Shown here in pieces: positions 6,551-13,156 of a DNA stretch of 18,010 nucleotides. The stretch is from Candidatus Woesearchaeota archaeon (GTDB lineage: Archaea; Nanobdellota; Nanobdellia; Woesearchaeales; SKIA01): positions 1 to 18,010 of the forward strand of contig SKXU01000084.1 in NCBI GenBank assembly GCA_007128245.1, given 5' to 3'. How positions within the stretch are numbered: position 1 is the first letter of the stretch; each line of letters starts with the position of its first letter. A program made the translations under genes and the position numbers. Under the pieces are notes generated by a model, which was given only the letters and a program-made list of their open reading frames with translations, did not search any database and was not told where the DNA came from.

Positions 6551-7530
6551 TGCATTGCCTCCTTAGCTGCTTCAATGAGTTTTTTTGCAGTAGCTTTACC
6601 AATACCGTCCAGTGCTGATAATTCTTCGACAGACGATGCCGCAAGTTTCTCAGCGTCGGAGAACCCTGCTTCGATAAGGGTTTTTGCGGTTGTCGGACCA
6701 ATGCCATTTACGTGCTCAAGCGAGGTGCTCGCGCCCTTAAGAGGCTTATTCTCAGCCTGCTCAGCAGCCGTATCAGGAACTTCTACGACTGGCTTTTTAG
6801 GCGCAGAAACTTTAGATGGTGCTGGCTCTTGCGCAATCGCAATTGAATTCACGTTCCCATAAGATACGGAAAGGTTTTTCACGTCTTGCGGTCGCAGCTT
6901 TGTTGTGCTCAATTTCTTAAGCGCTGCCTCAGTAGCTTTAATTAGGTTAATCTTGTTTTTTGTCTGACCCCACGACTCAGACCATACATCTTGGACGCCT
7001 GCTGCTCGAAGAATTTTTTGCACTTCTTTTTCTGCAACAAGACCCTTACCTTTCGGAGCGGGTTTGAGGCGAACAACGACTGAACCGCACTTACCTTCAA
7101 CAGTAAACGGAATGGTGTGGGGTTCGTCAACAGTACCTTCCCAAGAACCGGATCCGCGAGCAATCTTAAAGACACTAATCTTGGCCTTGCGCAGCGCCTT
7201 GTCACGAGCAGGAACTGTTTCTCGCGCTTTTCCATAGCCAAGACCTACAATACCATCTTGGTTGCCAACCACAGCATACGCTGCAAAACGCGGCTTGTTT
7301 CCTTCACGAGTCTTCTTTTGCGTTTGACGAAACACACGTCTTCGTCCTCCACCAAACTTACCTTTAGATTGCCCAATAAGCAAGAGATCATTTTCCATCT
7401 CAGGAAGAAGCGAATCAGTGATTTGCGGCTCCAAGATAATGTGACCATTATCAAGAATTTCGTTGATATCAGTAATTTGTCGATGCTTGACGCGACGACC
7501 AAGATCTGTTTTGGGTATCCATTCTTCCAT
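6547..7530 (-). CDS. rps5: Small ribosomal subunit protein uS5 with C-terminal helix-hairpin-helix domain
   Basis: uS5 sits at the mRNA entry and decoding region of the small subunit. Residues 1 to about 233 are normal archaeal uS5: ENDLLLIGQSKGKFGGGRRRVFRQTQKKTREG in the double-stranded RNA-binding half, then VVVRLKPAPKGKGLVAEKEVQKILRAAGVQDVW. A Pro/Ala/Lys-rich linker (about 234-269) follows, then a domain at 270-327 with two helix-hairpin-helix motifs, VNGIGPTTAKTL and LDGIGKATAKKL. Total length is 327, against roughly 210-240 for usual archaeal uS5. The ATG at 7530 is chosen over an in-frame GTG at 7539 because the GGTAGGTG ribosome-binding tract then has normal spacing. It overlaps uL30 by 4 bp (ATGA). 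Confidence 0.94.
   Translation of the reverse strand: MEEWIPKTDLGRRVKHRQITDINEILDNGHIILEPQITDSLLPEMENDLLLIGQSKGKFGGGRRRVFRQTQKKTREGNKPRFAAYAVVGNQDGIVGLGYGKARETVPARDKALRKAKISVFKIARGSGSWEGTVDEPHTIPFTVEGKCGSVVVRLKPAPKGKGLVAEKEVQKILRAAGVQDVWSESWGQTKNKINLIKATEAALKKLSTTKLRPQDVKNLSVSYGNVNSIAIAQEPAPSKVSAPKKPVVEVPDTAAEQAENKPLKGASTSLEHVNGIGPTTAKTLIEAGFSDAEKLAASSVEELSALDGIGKATAKKLIEAAKEAMQ
6550..6723 (-). other. Segment encoding the (HhH)2 domain at the end of uS5
   Basis: This segment encodes uS5 residues 270-327. The two motifs VNGIGPTTAKTLIEAGF and LDGIGKATAKKLIEAA are separated by FSDAEKLAASSVEELSA, the standard (HhH)2 layout for sequence-independent nucleic acid contacts. The same sort of domain extends the N-terminus of eL32 in haloarchaea (recalled knowledge); eL32 in this window does not have one. 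Confidence 0.85.
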
Positions 7531-7531
7531 A

Positions 7532-8029
7532 TTAAGCACCTACCTTCTTTTTTACTGCCTCAACGAGCTTAGGCATTGACTCATCAATATGCGTACCTGA
7601 CAATCGCTCCTCTGACGGGAATGCAGAGTCCGAAGCAGGAACACTCAGGCCAGCATCAAGAGCGCCTTTGACAGCAGCGAATAATCGACCGCCATGATAG
7701 GGCTCTTGCATGCCTAAATCAGCAATGACATCTGACACCCCTGCCTTAAGTGCTCGCGTACCAGCAAGATATCCTGCAAGATACGCAGCAGGAATACTTC
7801 CTTGCGAAGCCTTCCAACCAAATCCGGCAAGTTGAGCTGTTGAGCCTTGTGCCAAGATAACATCGCCATCAGGGCGGTACTCGATGATTTGTACTACGGT
7901 GTTCGCGTTTGACTTGCGCACAACAAGGCGCGGAGTGCGGCTTTTGAGTAGTGCTAAACGCTTTTTATAATCTGTTTTGAGTTGTCTTCGTCTTCTGAAA
8001 GGAAGATTAAAGCGATTTGTTTTGGCCAT
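7532..8029 (-). CDS. rpl18: Large ribosomal subunit protein uL18
   Basis: uL18 binds 5S rRNA, together with uL5, in the central protuberance. The 165-residue product starts with the basic arm FNLPFRRRRQLKTDYKKRLALLKSRTPRLVVRKS and continues through NANTVVQIIEYRPDGDVILAQGST and YLAGYLAGTRALKAGVSDVIADLG, all characteristic of archaeal uL18. The C-terminal part (GAL DAGLSVPASDSAFPSEERLSGTHID) is also as expected. The length is a little below that of haloarchaeal forms. It overlaps eL19 by 1 bp (TAATG) and has a strong GAGGAGG Shine-Dalgarno motif. It lies in the standard eL32-eL19-uL18-uS5 order. Confidence 0.96.
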   Translation of the reverse strand: MAKTNRFNLPFRRRRQLKTDYKKRLALLKSRTPRLVVRKSNANTVVQIIEYRPDGDVILAQGSTAQLAGFGWKASQGSIPAAYLAGYLAGTRALKAGVSDVIADLGMQEPYHGGRLFAAVKGALDAGLSVPASDSAFPSEERLSGTHIDESMPKLVEAVKKKVGA

Positions 8030-8481
8030 TAGTCTTTCCTCCTCATGTCATGTTCATCAATAAACAAGTTGATATGTCTTCGTGAACGGAAAAAACCACC
8101 CTTCGCCTTGCGATACAGGTTTCTGTAATCCGAACCGGAAATCGTTTCTTGTTCTCGCAACTCAAGCAAGTGCTTTCGTTGCGCGCGAATCTTATTCATC
8201 CATGCTTGTTTGTGAGGAAGACGCGCGTTACGCGTACCTTTGCGGGTACCAGAACCTCGTTGTCGGCCCTTGCGTCGTTGCTCAAGGCGCTTGTTTGCGC
8301 GCACACGACTAATGCCAGAGACAGGAACCTTTCGAATTACCCCTTCTTTGATAAGCTGCCGAATATCTTCTTTGGTAATTGACTCTGCAATACTCTCAAG
8401 TGCTTGCTCGTCAAATACTACGCGCTTTTCTGAGCACTTCAGAAGGCTTGCTGCTAATCGTTTTTGTGTTGAGAGGTTCAT
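8029..8481 (-). CDS. rpl19e: Large ribosomal subunit protein eL19
   Basis: eL19 is an archaeal/eukaryotic large-subunit protein with long helices running over the rRNA surface. The 150-residue product shows MNLSTQKRLAASLLKCSEKRVVFD at its start, close to the family's 'nL..qKRLAA.iL..G..rVw.d'. The segment RRKGRQRGSGTRKGTRNARLP (about residues 69-89) is the conserved Gly/Arg-rich stretch. WMNKIRAQRKHLLELRE and YRNLYRKAKGGFFRSRRHINLFI complete the pattern. Length is normal. It overlaps eL32 by 4 bp (ATGA) and uL18 by 1 bp. No Shine-Dalgarno motif is seen before the ATG, so initiation probably depends on coupling to eL32. Confidence 0.97.
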   Translation of the reverse strand: MNLSTQKRLAASLLKCSEKRVVFDEQALESIAESITKEDIRQLIKEGVIRKVPVSGISRVRANKRLEQRRKGRQRGSGTRKGTRNARLPHKQAWMNKIRAQRKHLLELREQETISGSDYRNLYRKAKGGFFRSRRHINLFIDEHDMRRKD

Positions 8482-8993
8482 CGTGCTTTCGTGAGGACTT
8501 TTTGTTTCTCTTCGTCCTCCTCCTTTTTCTGTTCTTCAGCGTCTACTGCTTTTTCCTCAGCCTCTGTTTTCTTCTCAAGTTCCTTTTGCTTTTCAGCCCG
8601 CTCTTTATCGCGTTGCTCAGTGGCTTTTTTACGCTCAGCAAACACTGTTTCAAGCTCTTTTTGCTTAGCAGCAGGATCTCCTGTGAGAAGAGTAACTTTT
8701 GTCTGTTGAATAGCTTTGAGGATTTCGATCTTCTTTTTCATACCCACAGCACCAATAACTGCTCCTTGTGTCTTGGGGTCAAGAGATTGTACGTCTGCCA
8801 CGTTATAGACGGTAGTAACTTCCAATCCTTTCCTTGTGTTTCGTGTATCTTTTTGCGTTCGATACCCCACACGAACCTTTGGTCTGTGCCCTTTCTTGGA
8901 AAGGCGCATCTTGTTCTGCCATCCGCGAGGTCTTCTCCATGCATCACCAAGGCGTTTTTTGGTGTGCGCACGATGTCTGATAAATTTCGTCAT
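8478..8993 (-). CDS. rpl32e: Large ribosomal subunit protein eL32 with charged helical C-terminal tail
   Basis: The first 105 residues are eL32: FIRHRAHTKKRLGDAWRRPRGWQNKMR, then HRPKVRVGYRTQKDTRNTRKG and VTTVYNVADVQSLDP, ending with VIGAVGMKKKIEILKAIQ. Residues 106-171 form an extra tail made almost only of Lys, Glu, Ala, Gln and Arg (AERKKATEQRDKERAEKQKE and on), predicted as one long charged helix or coiled coil. There is no N-terminal HhH extension of the haloarchaeal kind. A GGGAGG motif precedes the ATG. It overlaps uL6 and eL19 by 4 bp each. The core assignment is secure; the tail has no assigned function. Confidence 0.94.
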   Translation of the reverse strand: MTKFIRHRAHTKKRLGDAWRRPRGWQNKMRLSKKGHRPKVRVGYRTQKDTRNTRKGLEVTTVYNVADVQSLDPKTQGAVIGAVGMKKKIEILKAIQQTKVTLLTGDPAAKQKELETVFAERKKATEQRDKERAEKQKELEKKTEAEEKAVDAEEQKKEEDEEKQKVLTKAR

Positions 8994-9535
8994 AGTATGG
9001 GCCTCCCGTCCTTTTCAACAATATAGAGTCCATCTTGGAAGATTCTTCTATCTCTGTTGGTGATACGTGTGAGCTGCTCAATGTCTGCAGCTTGTTGGCC
9101 TGCAATCTCCTTTGAAGGAGCAGATACGGTAATGATATCTCCGTCAAGTTTTACCACAGCTCCTTGTTTGAGCGAGAGCACTCGAGGAACAGCTTCTCCA
9201 AGGAAGTTTTTGACCGTAAGCTTGTCGCCTGAGACGGAAACGTTCATAGGAAAGTGTCCCGAACACACTTTGAGTTTATACGTATGGCCTTCTTGTGCTC
9301 CTTGAAGCATGTTTCTAATGTGAGACCTCATGGTGTACAAGTGTCTTTTCTCTCGTTGAGTTGCGTTGGGAGCATCGAGATGGACCACGTTATCTTTCAC
9401 AGAGATAGCGATACCAGGCTGGATGAGCGTGCGCTCTACTTTACCGGCTTTTCCTTCGACAACAAGTACATTGTTCTGATAGGAAGCGGTTACTCCCTCA
9501 GGGATGGGCACTTGTTCTTGAATAGTTGCTTTCAT
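8990..9535 (-). CDS. rpl6: Large ribosomal subunit protein uL6
   Basis: uL6 lies near the sarcin-ricin loop at the GTPase centre of the large subunit. The 181-residue protein has its two tandem alpha/beta domains: the first with VPIPEGVTASYQNNVLVVEGKAGKVERTL, the second with FPMNVSVSGDKLTVKNFLGEAVPRVLSL and the end ITNRDRRIFQDGLYIVEK. These match archaeal uL6 throughout and the length is normal. It overlaps uS8 by 1 bp (TAATG) and eL32 by 4 bp (ATGA). No clear Shine-Dalgarno motif precedes the ATG, so re-initiation after uS8 is likely. Confidence 0.97.
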   Translation of the reverse strand: MKATIQEQVPIPEGVTASYQNNVLVVEGKAGKVERTLIQPGIAISVKDNVVHLDAPNATQREKRHLYTMRSHIRNMLQGAQEGHTYKLKVCSGHFPMNVSVSGDKLTVKNFLGEAVPRVLSLKQGAVVKLDGDIITVSAPSKEIAGQQAADIEQLTRITNRDRRIFQDGLYIVEKDGRPIL

Positions 9536-9927
9536 TAGTAACAGTAGGCGATCAGCCTTCCTCCAATACCGAGTTCTTTTGCTTGCATATGCGTCATCAT
9601 ACCTTTGCTCGTAGATACGACCAAGATACCAAAGTCTCGCGCAGGCAAGTAACGCTGCTCATACTTTTGATAGTCGCTTTTCCCAACAGGAAAGTTGGGC
9701 GAAATAACTCCAATCTTGTTGATTGTGCCTGCAAGAAGCACCTTAAGCTCGCCTCCTCGGCCGTTCTCAATAACTTCAAACGAGGAAACATATCCTTGTT
9801 CTTGAAGAATATCAAGAACTTTTCGAATCACCTTCGAATTATTCTTAAGAGTAACTTCTTTGTGTGAGACGCGCTCGTTATTATTGATCGCGGACAGTAC
9901 GTTTGCTAGAGGGTTATTTAGAGCCAT
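9535..9927 (-). CDS. rps8: Small ribosomal subunit protein uS8
   Basis: uS8 binds the central domain of 16S rRNA early in assembly. The 130-residue product begins NPLANVLSAINNNERVSHKEVTL, the typical 'dpLan.ls.I.n.e..gk..v' start, and contains VLDILQEQGYVSSFEVIENGRGGELKVLLAGTINKIGVISP. Its C-terminus, ARDFGILVVSTSKGMMTHMQAKELGIGGRLIAYCY, is the archaeal 'GililsTs.G.m.h.eA...giGG.LiayvY' signature. Length is normal. It follows uS14 after 5 bp with a weak AGGT motif, and overlaps uL6 by 1 bp. Confidence 0.97.
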   Translation of the reverse strand: MALNNPLANVLSAINNNERVSHKEVTLKNNSKVIRKVLDILQEQGYVSSFEVIENGRGGELKVLLAGTINKIGVISPNFPVGKSDYQKYEQRYLPARDFGILVVSTSKGMMTHMQAKELGIGGRLIAYCY

Positions 9928-9932
9928 TGTCG

Positions 9933-10163
9933 TTACCTATATTGTTTGAATCCTAAGTCAAGTGCGTACTGACGAAAGCATTTTCTGCATACGTTAAGTC
10001 CATACTTGCTAATCATTGCTCGATGACTTCCACAGAGTTTGCACGAGCGAGTTGCAATTCCATGAGCGCGCTTTTTCGGGCTGTTGTGCTTGATGTATTT
10101 TCGTTTAACATCAGGCTTCTCATCTAATTGTGTGAATGCTTTTTTCCAGTTGCTCGTTGTCAT
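9933..10163 (-). CDS. rps14: Small ribosomal subunit protein uS14, zinc-binding, with N-terminal extension
   Basis: The C-terminal 45 residues are standard archaeal uS14: GIATRSCKLCGSHR, SKYGLNVCRKCFRQYALDLGFKQY. Cys41, Cys44, Cys59 and Cys62 form the zinc site. The total is 76 residues against about 50-56 in most archaea, because of an extra N-terminal stretch of roughly 23 residues (NWKKAFTQLDEKPDVKRKY). No other Met codon lies before the zinc site, and the chosen ATG overlaps uL5 by 4 bp (ATGA) with a GGAG motif upstream, so the extension appears real. The protein sits in the head of the small subunit. Confidence 0.95.
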   Translation of the reverse strand: MTTSNWKKAFTQLDEKPDVKRKYIKHNSPKKRAHGIATRSCKLCGSHRAMISKYGLNVCRKCFRQYALDLGFKQYR

Positions 10164-10669
10164 TGTACAAACTCCACGCTAAAGTGTTTTTCCATAAACT
10201 CCTTAGCTTCTTGTCGTGATACCACATGATGTTTTCCGATAGATGTTGATCTGAGTTTTCTTCGGGAAACGCGATATCCAGGTCGTGTGAGCGTGATTGA
10301 TGCTTGAATACCAATCACACCAATTTTTGGGTCGTATTTTACGCCAGGAATATCAATATATTCAGATAGACCAAACGAAATGTTCCCATAATTATCAACA
10401 CAGGATTCTTTGAGACGATTCTCGCGCGCTTCAAGTAGTCGTGAGAGAACACTCTTCGCCTCTTCTCCGCGAAGAGTCAACTTTAATCCTACGGGGAGAC
10501 CAGGGCGTAGACCCCACCCAGGGATTCTTGCTTGAGTGATTGTCTTGACAGGGGTTTTTCCTGTGATCATCTGAATAAGTTGCATGCCTTTTTCAAGTCG
10601 TTGCTGGTCTTTTCCAGCTCCAAAGTTAATGGTTACTTTGTCAATCTGAAGTGTTTTCATGACGTTCAT
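10160..10669 (-). CDS. rpl5: Large ribosomal subunit protein uL5
   Basis: uL5 contacts 5S rRNA and the P-site tRNA in the central protuberance. The 169-residue product contains KVTINFGAGKDQQRLEKGMQLIQMITGKTPVKTITQARIPGWGLRPGLPVGLKLTLRG, matching the archaeal 'vtlNiGvGe....leka..ll..itg.kPv.t.ak.ri..f.iR.G.piG.kvTLRg'. The end GIQASITLTRPGYRVSRRK is likewise typical. It overlaps eS4 by 4 bp (ATGA) with GAGGTGG just upstream; a second ATG three codons further in (10660) is a possible alternative start. It overlaps uS14 by 4 bp. Confidence 0.97.
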   Translation of the reverse strand: MNVMKTLQIDKVTINFGAGKDQQRLEKGMQLIQMITGKTPVKTITQARIPGWGLRPGLPVGLKLTLRGEEAKSVLSRLLEARENRLKESCVDNYGNISFGLSEYIDIPGVKYDPKIGVIGIQASITLTRPGYRVSRRKLRSTSIGKHHVVSRQEAKEFMEKHFSVEFVQ

Positions 10670-11340
10670 TGGACCACCTCAGCGAAAGTTTTATCCAGTA
10701 CAAACGCGTGCCTTCGAGCTGTTGAAAGAGTTTCCTCGCCGCTCACAAACACGATTGTTTTTCCATCAACTTCCTCGACAACACCTGTCATTCCTGTGTG
10801 GCTTCCGCCTGTAAGAATGATATGAGCGCCTTTTTTGAGCGGAAGGTGTTCAACAATCTTTGCATCTTCAATTAAAAGACTGTCTCCAACAGCATAATCA
10901 GCTTTGTCAACAAGAATGTTTGTTCCGTCATAGGCGTTTACTTGAATACTATTTGCAAGGCGAGTCTTGTTTCTGATTTTTACAATTCTCTTTGTTGCAA
11001 TCTTGTCATCAAGAGCGCGAGCAGTCAGTTTTCCTTTCTTTGAAAGAGAGATAATGTATGACTCCTTCACGCCAGGGAAGGTGATGACATCCATAAATCC
11101 TACAGGAAGTCGATGATCATACACGCGCTTTCCGTTCACAAGAACGTGTTCGTGATGAAGGATGTAGCGAACCTCTTTTTTTGTATCCGCTTTTTTGAGT
11201 AGGAGCTTGATGACTTGATTAAGTGGCATAGCTAGATCAAATGCTCTTCCTGGTTTTGGGCGAGTAATAAACACACGTTCTTTGCGTAAGACAACCCATG
11301 CTTTGGGGGCTGCTAATCTCTTTAAGTGATTGTGTACCAT
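10666..11340 (-). CDS. rps4e: Small ribosomal subunit protein eS4
   Basis: eS4 is found only in archaea and eukaryotes. The 224-residue protein starts HLKRLAAPKAWVVLRKERVFITRPKPGRA, the family's 'hLKRlaaP..W.i.rK...w...p.pGpH' motif. An S4-type RNA-binding region follows (about 40-105, including VRYILHHEHVLVNGKRVYDHRLPVGFMDVI). A KOW motif lies at about 170-200 (GAHIILTGGSHTGMTGVVEEV). The family's usual invariant His after the first 'GP/GR' is Ala-Phe here (GRAF). It is 1 bp after uL24, has GAGGAG upstream, and overlaps uL5 by 4 bp. Confidence 0.97.
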   Translation of the reverse strand: MVHNHLKRLAAPKAWVVLRKERVFITRPKPGRAFDLAMPLNQVIKLLLKKADTKKEVRYILHHEHVLVNGKRVYDHRLPVGFMDVITFPGVKESYIISLSKKGKLTARALDDKIATKRIVKIRNKTRLANSIQVNAYDGTNILVDKADYAVGDSLLIEDAKIVEHLPLKKGAHIILTGGSHTGMTGVVEEVDGKTIVFVSGEETLSTARRHAFVLDKTFAEVVQ

Positions 11341-11341
11341 A

Positions 11342-11701
11342 TTAGATTCTCCTCTTGTCTTCTACAAGTTTTGTGATGCGAACGTTGCTAATTGCGACCG
11401 GATACGGTTTTCGACTACCGTCAAGTTTCAGCGCAGCCACTCCTCTGATGATAAGGCGTGCTCGTTTGGTGTCAATCTCTTCCACAACACCACTCTCTCC
11501 ACTAAAGGAACCGCGTAAGATCTCAACTTCATCTCCTGTGCGCACACGAAGACTTCTTCGTCCGTGCTTTTCTCTGAGAGGCTTTGAGAGTGAAGCGTGT
11601 AAAAACTTACTTTGCGTGTGCAAAGGAGCATTATAACGATACTTTCGTTGTTTGCGCGCTTGCACGCTCTTGTTCCAGGTTCGTTTAAAGGTTTGTTTCA
11701 T
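11342..11701 (-). CDS. rpl24: Large ribosomal subunit protein uL24
   Basis: uL24 is an assembly initiator of the large subunit and later sits near the tunnel exit. The 119-residue product has VQARKQRKYRYNAPLHTQSKFLHASLSKPLREKHGRRSLRVRTGDEVEILRG, the archaeal 'PrKQRk....apLH.r.k...a.Lsk.Lr.kyg.Rs..vr.GD.V.v.rG', followed by the KOW region GSFSGESGVVEEIDTKRARLII. The ATG at 11701, 4 bp after uL14, is preferred to an in-frame TTG at 11713 that would overlap uL14; GTGAT lies just upstream and could pair with the 16S rRNA end. Confidence 0.96.
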   Translation of the reverse strand: MKQTFKRTWNKSVQARKQRKYRYNAPLHTQSKFLHASLSKPLREKHGRRSLRVRTGDEVEILRGSFSGESGVVEEIDTKRARLIIRGVAALKLDGSRKPYPVAISNVRITKLVEDKRRI

Positions 11702-11705
11702 AGTA

Positions 11706-12107
11706 TCACACAATTATGGAAGCAACATTTGCTACGCCAGGCCATCGGTCGGCGGCTTCCTTTGCAATGGGGCCCTTAAAGATGGTTCCTTTAGGGTTTC
11801 CTTTCGCGTCTTTACAGACGACGACAGCGTTGTCCTCAAACTTTACGTGAACTCCGTCAACTCGGCGGAATTCTTTTTTCTGTCTCACAATTACTGCGTG
11901 CATTACTTGCTTTCGCACGTCAGGTCTTCCTTTCTTGACTGTGACGATGCACATGTCTCCAACACCAGCTCCTGATCTTCGTCCTTTGCTTGTTTTCTTG
12001 TTGAGAACACTGATGATCTCAACGATTTTTGCTCCGGAGTTATCACAAGTAGCGACTTGACTTCCTGGTTGGAAGGCTTCAGTTACTGATGACGTAATTG
12101 GTTTCAT
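11706..12107 (-). CDS. rpl14: Large ribosomal subunit protein uL14
   Basis: uL14 forms part of the subunit interface. The 133-residue protein has VTEAFQPGSQVATCDNSGAKIVEIISVLN, the conserved 'l..gs.l.vaDNSGAk.v.iI.V' with Cys in place of the common Asp-Asn alanine context, then GVGDMCIVTVKKGRPDVRKQVMHAVIVRQKKEFRR and GVHVKFEDNAVVVCKDAKGNPKGTIFKGPIAKEAADRWP. All are typical archaeal uL14 blocks and the length is normal. It overlaps uS17 by 4 bp (ATGA) with a GAGGA Shine-Dalgarno motif 8 nt before the start. Confidence 0.97.
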   Translation of the reverse strand: MKPITSSVTEAFQPGSQVATCDNSGAKIVEIISVLNKKTSKGRRSGAGVGDMCIVTVKKGRPDVRKQVMHAVIVRQKKEFRRVDGVHVKFEDNAVVVCKDAKGNPKGTIFKGPIAKEAADRWPGVANVASIIV

Positions 12108-12427
12108 TCTTGTTTCCTCGTAAGTATTTCTGTAACGACAAAGTGCTTTGTCTTTGAGAGCGGTCGTGATTCTTTAATGCGCACCACATCACCTTCTTTT
12201 GCGTCAATCTCATCAGGGTTGTGGGCGGCAACTTTTGAGCGTCGCTTCTCGTAGCGCTCATACTTAGGGACGTATCGGCGGCGCTCCCAAGCTACACTAA
12301 CTGTTCGGTGCGCTTTCGCTGAAACTACTGTTCCGACGAACTCTTGCCCTCGCAGGCTAATAGTGCTTACGCTGCCTTTATCTTGGCCCTCTGGGGCTAC
12401 TTGTTTTGCGGTTTTTTTCGCTGCCAT
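12104..12427 (-). CDS. rps17: Small ribosomal subunit protein uS17
   Basis: uS17 is an OB-fold protein binding the 5' domain of 16S rRNA. The 107-residue product starts with a Lys/Ala-rich stretch (about residues 1-20), then has the fold: GQEFVGTVVSAKAHRTVSVAWERRRYVPKYERYEKRRSKVAAHNP, EIDAKEGDVVRIKESRPLSKTKHFVVTEIL. These correspond to the archaeal 'G.VvS.k...TV.V.......kY.RYe+r.sr..AHnP..i....GD.V.i.EcRPlSKtk.fvv'. The Cys usual in 'ECRPLSK' is Ser (ESRPLSK). Its start overlaps Rnp1 by 31 bp, longer than any other overlap here, but it has an AGGA motif at normal distance. It overlaps uL14 by 4 bp. Confidence 0.95.
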   Translation of the reverse strand: MAAKKTAKQVAPEGQDKGSVSTISLRGQEFVGTVVSAKAHRTVSVAWERRRYVPKYERYEKRRSKVAAHNPDEIDAKEGDVVRIKESRPLSKTKHFVVTEILTRKQE

Positions 12428-12666
12428 TGTTTTATCCTAAGTTTTGTGCGCTTTTCAGGGCGCACGGTAAGGGGTGACCCTTCCATGAGTACGTCATCGA
12501 CTTGGATGCGTACTTGCTCTTTTAGGAGCGTCTTCTCGCCCCGGTCCGTTCGCACACGGAGCGTGTTTTTTGTTTCATCAATGATGATTCCGTGAATGCC
12601 GACAAGGTCTTCGTTGGATGCATCCACCACAGTGAGTGTGCGTCCGATGAATTCTTGTCGTATCAT
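12397..12666 (-). CDS. rnp1: RNase P protein component 1 (Rpp29/POP4 homologue)
   Basis: Rnp1 is a protein subunit of archaeal RNase P, which removes the 5' leader from pre-tRNAs. The 89-residue product carries the Sm-like barrel of the family: FIGRTLTVVDASNEDLVGIHGIIIDETKNTLRVRTDRGEKTLLKEQVRIQV (about residues 6-56), matching 'liG..v.V..s.n..lvGi.G.Vv.Etkntl.i....+.k.v.K.....'. The C-terminal basic part (RPEKRTKLRIKQW) is as expected. Location between eIF1 and uS17 is a common archaeal arrangement. It overlaps eIF1 by 4 bp (ATGA) and uS17 by 31 bp. No Shine-Dalgarno motif is seen. Confidence 0.92.
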   Translation of the reverse strand: MIRQEFIGRTLTVVDASNEDLVGIHGIIIDETKNTLRVRTDRGEKTLLKEQVRIQVDDVLMEGSPLTVRPEKRTKLRIKQWQRKKPQNK

Positions 12667-12974
12667 CGTTTTACATCGATGGTTTCAGGAGCAAAGCCTT
12701 GATCCATAAGGACTGAGGCAGTCTCTGAAAGGTGATTTCCTTGGAGTTCGATACGGCCACCTTTAGCGGTTCCTCCACAAGCCAGTTTGGTCTTGAGGGT
12801 TTTGGCCAACTCCTTGACATCGATCTCGTTGTGATCGATACCATCAACGACGGTGTATTCTTTGCCGAATTTTCTTCGGTCAATGAACACGGTTATGCGC
12901 TGACTTTCTTTTGCGATGTCCTCACAGACACAGAGGTCTTCAGGGAGTCCACAGGTAGCGCATATCTTACTCAT
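12663..12974 (-). CDS. Translation initiation factor 1 (aIF1/SUI1)
   Basis: aIF1 binds the small subunit and helps select the start codon. The 103-residue protein has the SUI1 fold: ITVFIDRRKFGKEYTVVDGID, then LAKTLKTKLACGGTAKGGRIELQGNH, where CGGT-K is the family core, and VLMDQGFAPETIDV at the end. An N-terminal knuckle, Cys5-x2-Cys8 with Cys15-x-Cys17 (ICATCGLPEDLCVCE), is present as in many archaeal homologues and probably binds zinc. It overlaps uL29 and Rnp1 by 4 bp each. Only a weak AGAGA lies before the ATG, so coupling to uL29 is likely. Confidence 0.95.
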   Translation of the reverse strand: MSKICATCGLPEDLCVCEDIAKESQRITVFIDRRKFGKEYTVVDGIDHNEIDVKELAKTLKTKLACGGTAKGGRIELQGNHLSETASVLMDQGFAPETIDVKR

Positions 12975-13156
12975 CGTTGGTTCTCTATTGTTTTGATACG
13001 AGCGATGATTCGCTTGTTTTGTCTCATCATCCCAGGATTTTTTGGGATTGAACCGGACGCAACTTGCGTTCGCTCTTTCATGAGCTCCAATTCTAACTCT
13101 TTGCGTTTTTCTTCACGCTGTTTTTCCGTGAGCGCTTCAAGTTCTTTGAAGTTCAT
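12971..13156 (-). CDS. rpl29: Large ribosomal subunit protein uL29
   Basis: uL29 is a two-helix protein near the polypeptide tunnel exit, close to where SRP and Sec dock. The 61-residue product is entirely helical in pattern: MNFKELEALTEKQREEKRKELELELMKERTQVASGSIPKNPGMMRQNKRIIARIKTI, matching 'lr..s..e..e.l.elk.EL...r.q...g.....gri+.iRr.iARi.T'. Size is typical. A GGAGG Shine-Dalgarno motif lies 6 nt before the ATG. It overlaps uS3 and aIF1 by 4 bp each, in the normal S10-cluster order. Confidence 0.96.
   Translation of the reverse strand: MNFKELEALTEKQREEKRKELELELMKERTQVASGSIPKNPGMMRQNKRIIARIKTIENQR

Noticed and set aside
7531..7539. GTG start for uS5 three codons upstream
   Set aside because: The GTG is part of the ribosome-binding tract GGTAGGTG; the ATG at 7530 gives normal spacing.
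8379..9026. 215-codon plus-strand open frame rich in Phe, Leu and Ser
   Set aside because: It is the antisense shadow of the Glu/Lys-rich eL32 tail, which makes an apparent membrane protein; eL32 and eL19 explain the region.
11702..11713. TTG start for uL24 overlapping uL14
   Set aside because: An ATG four codons later gives the usual archaeal N-terminus and no overlap.
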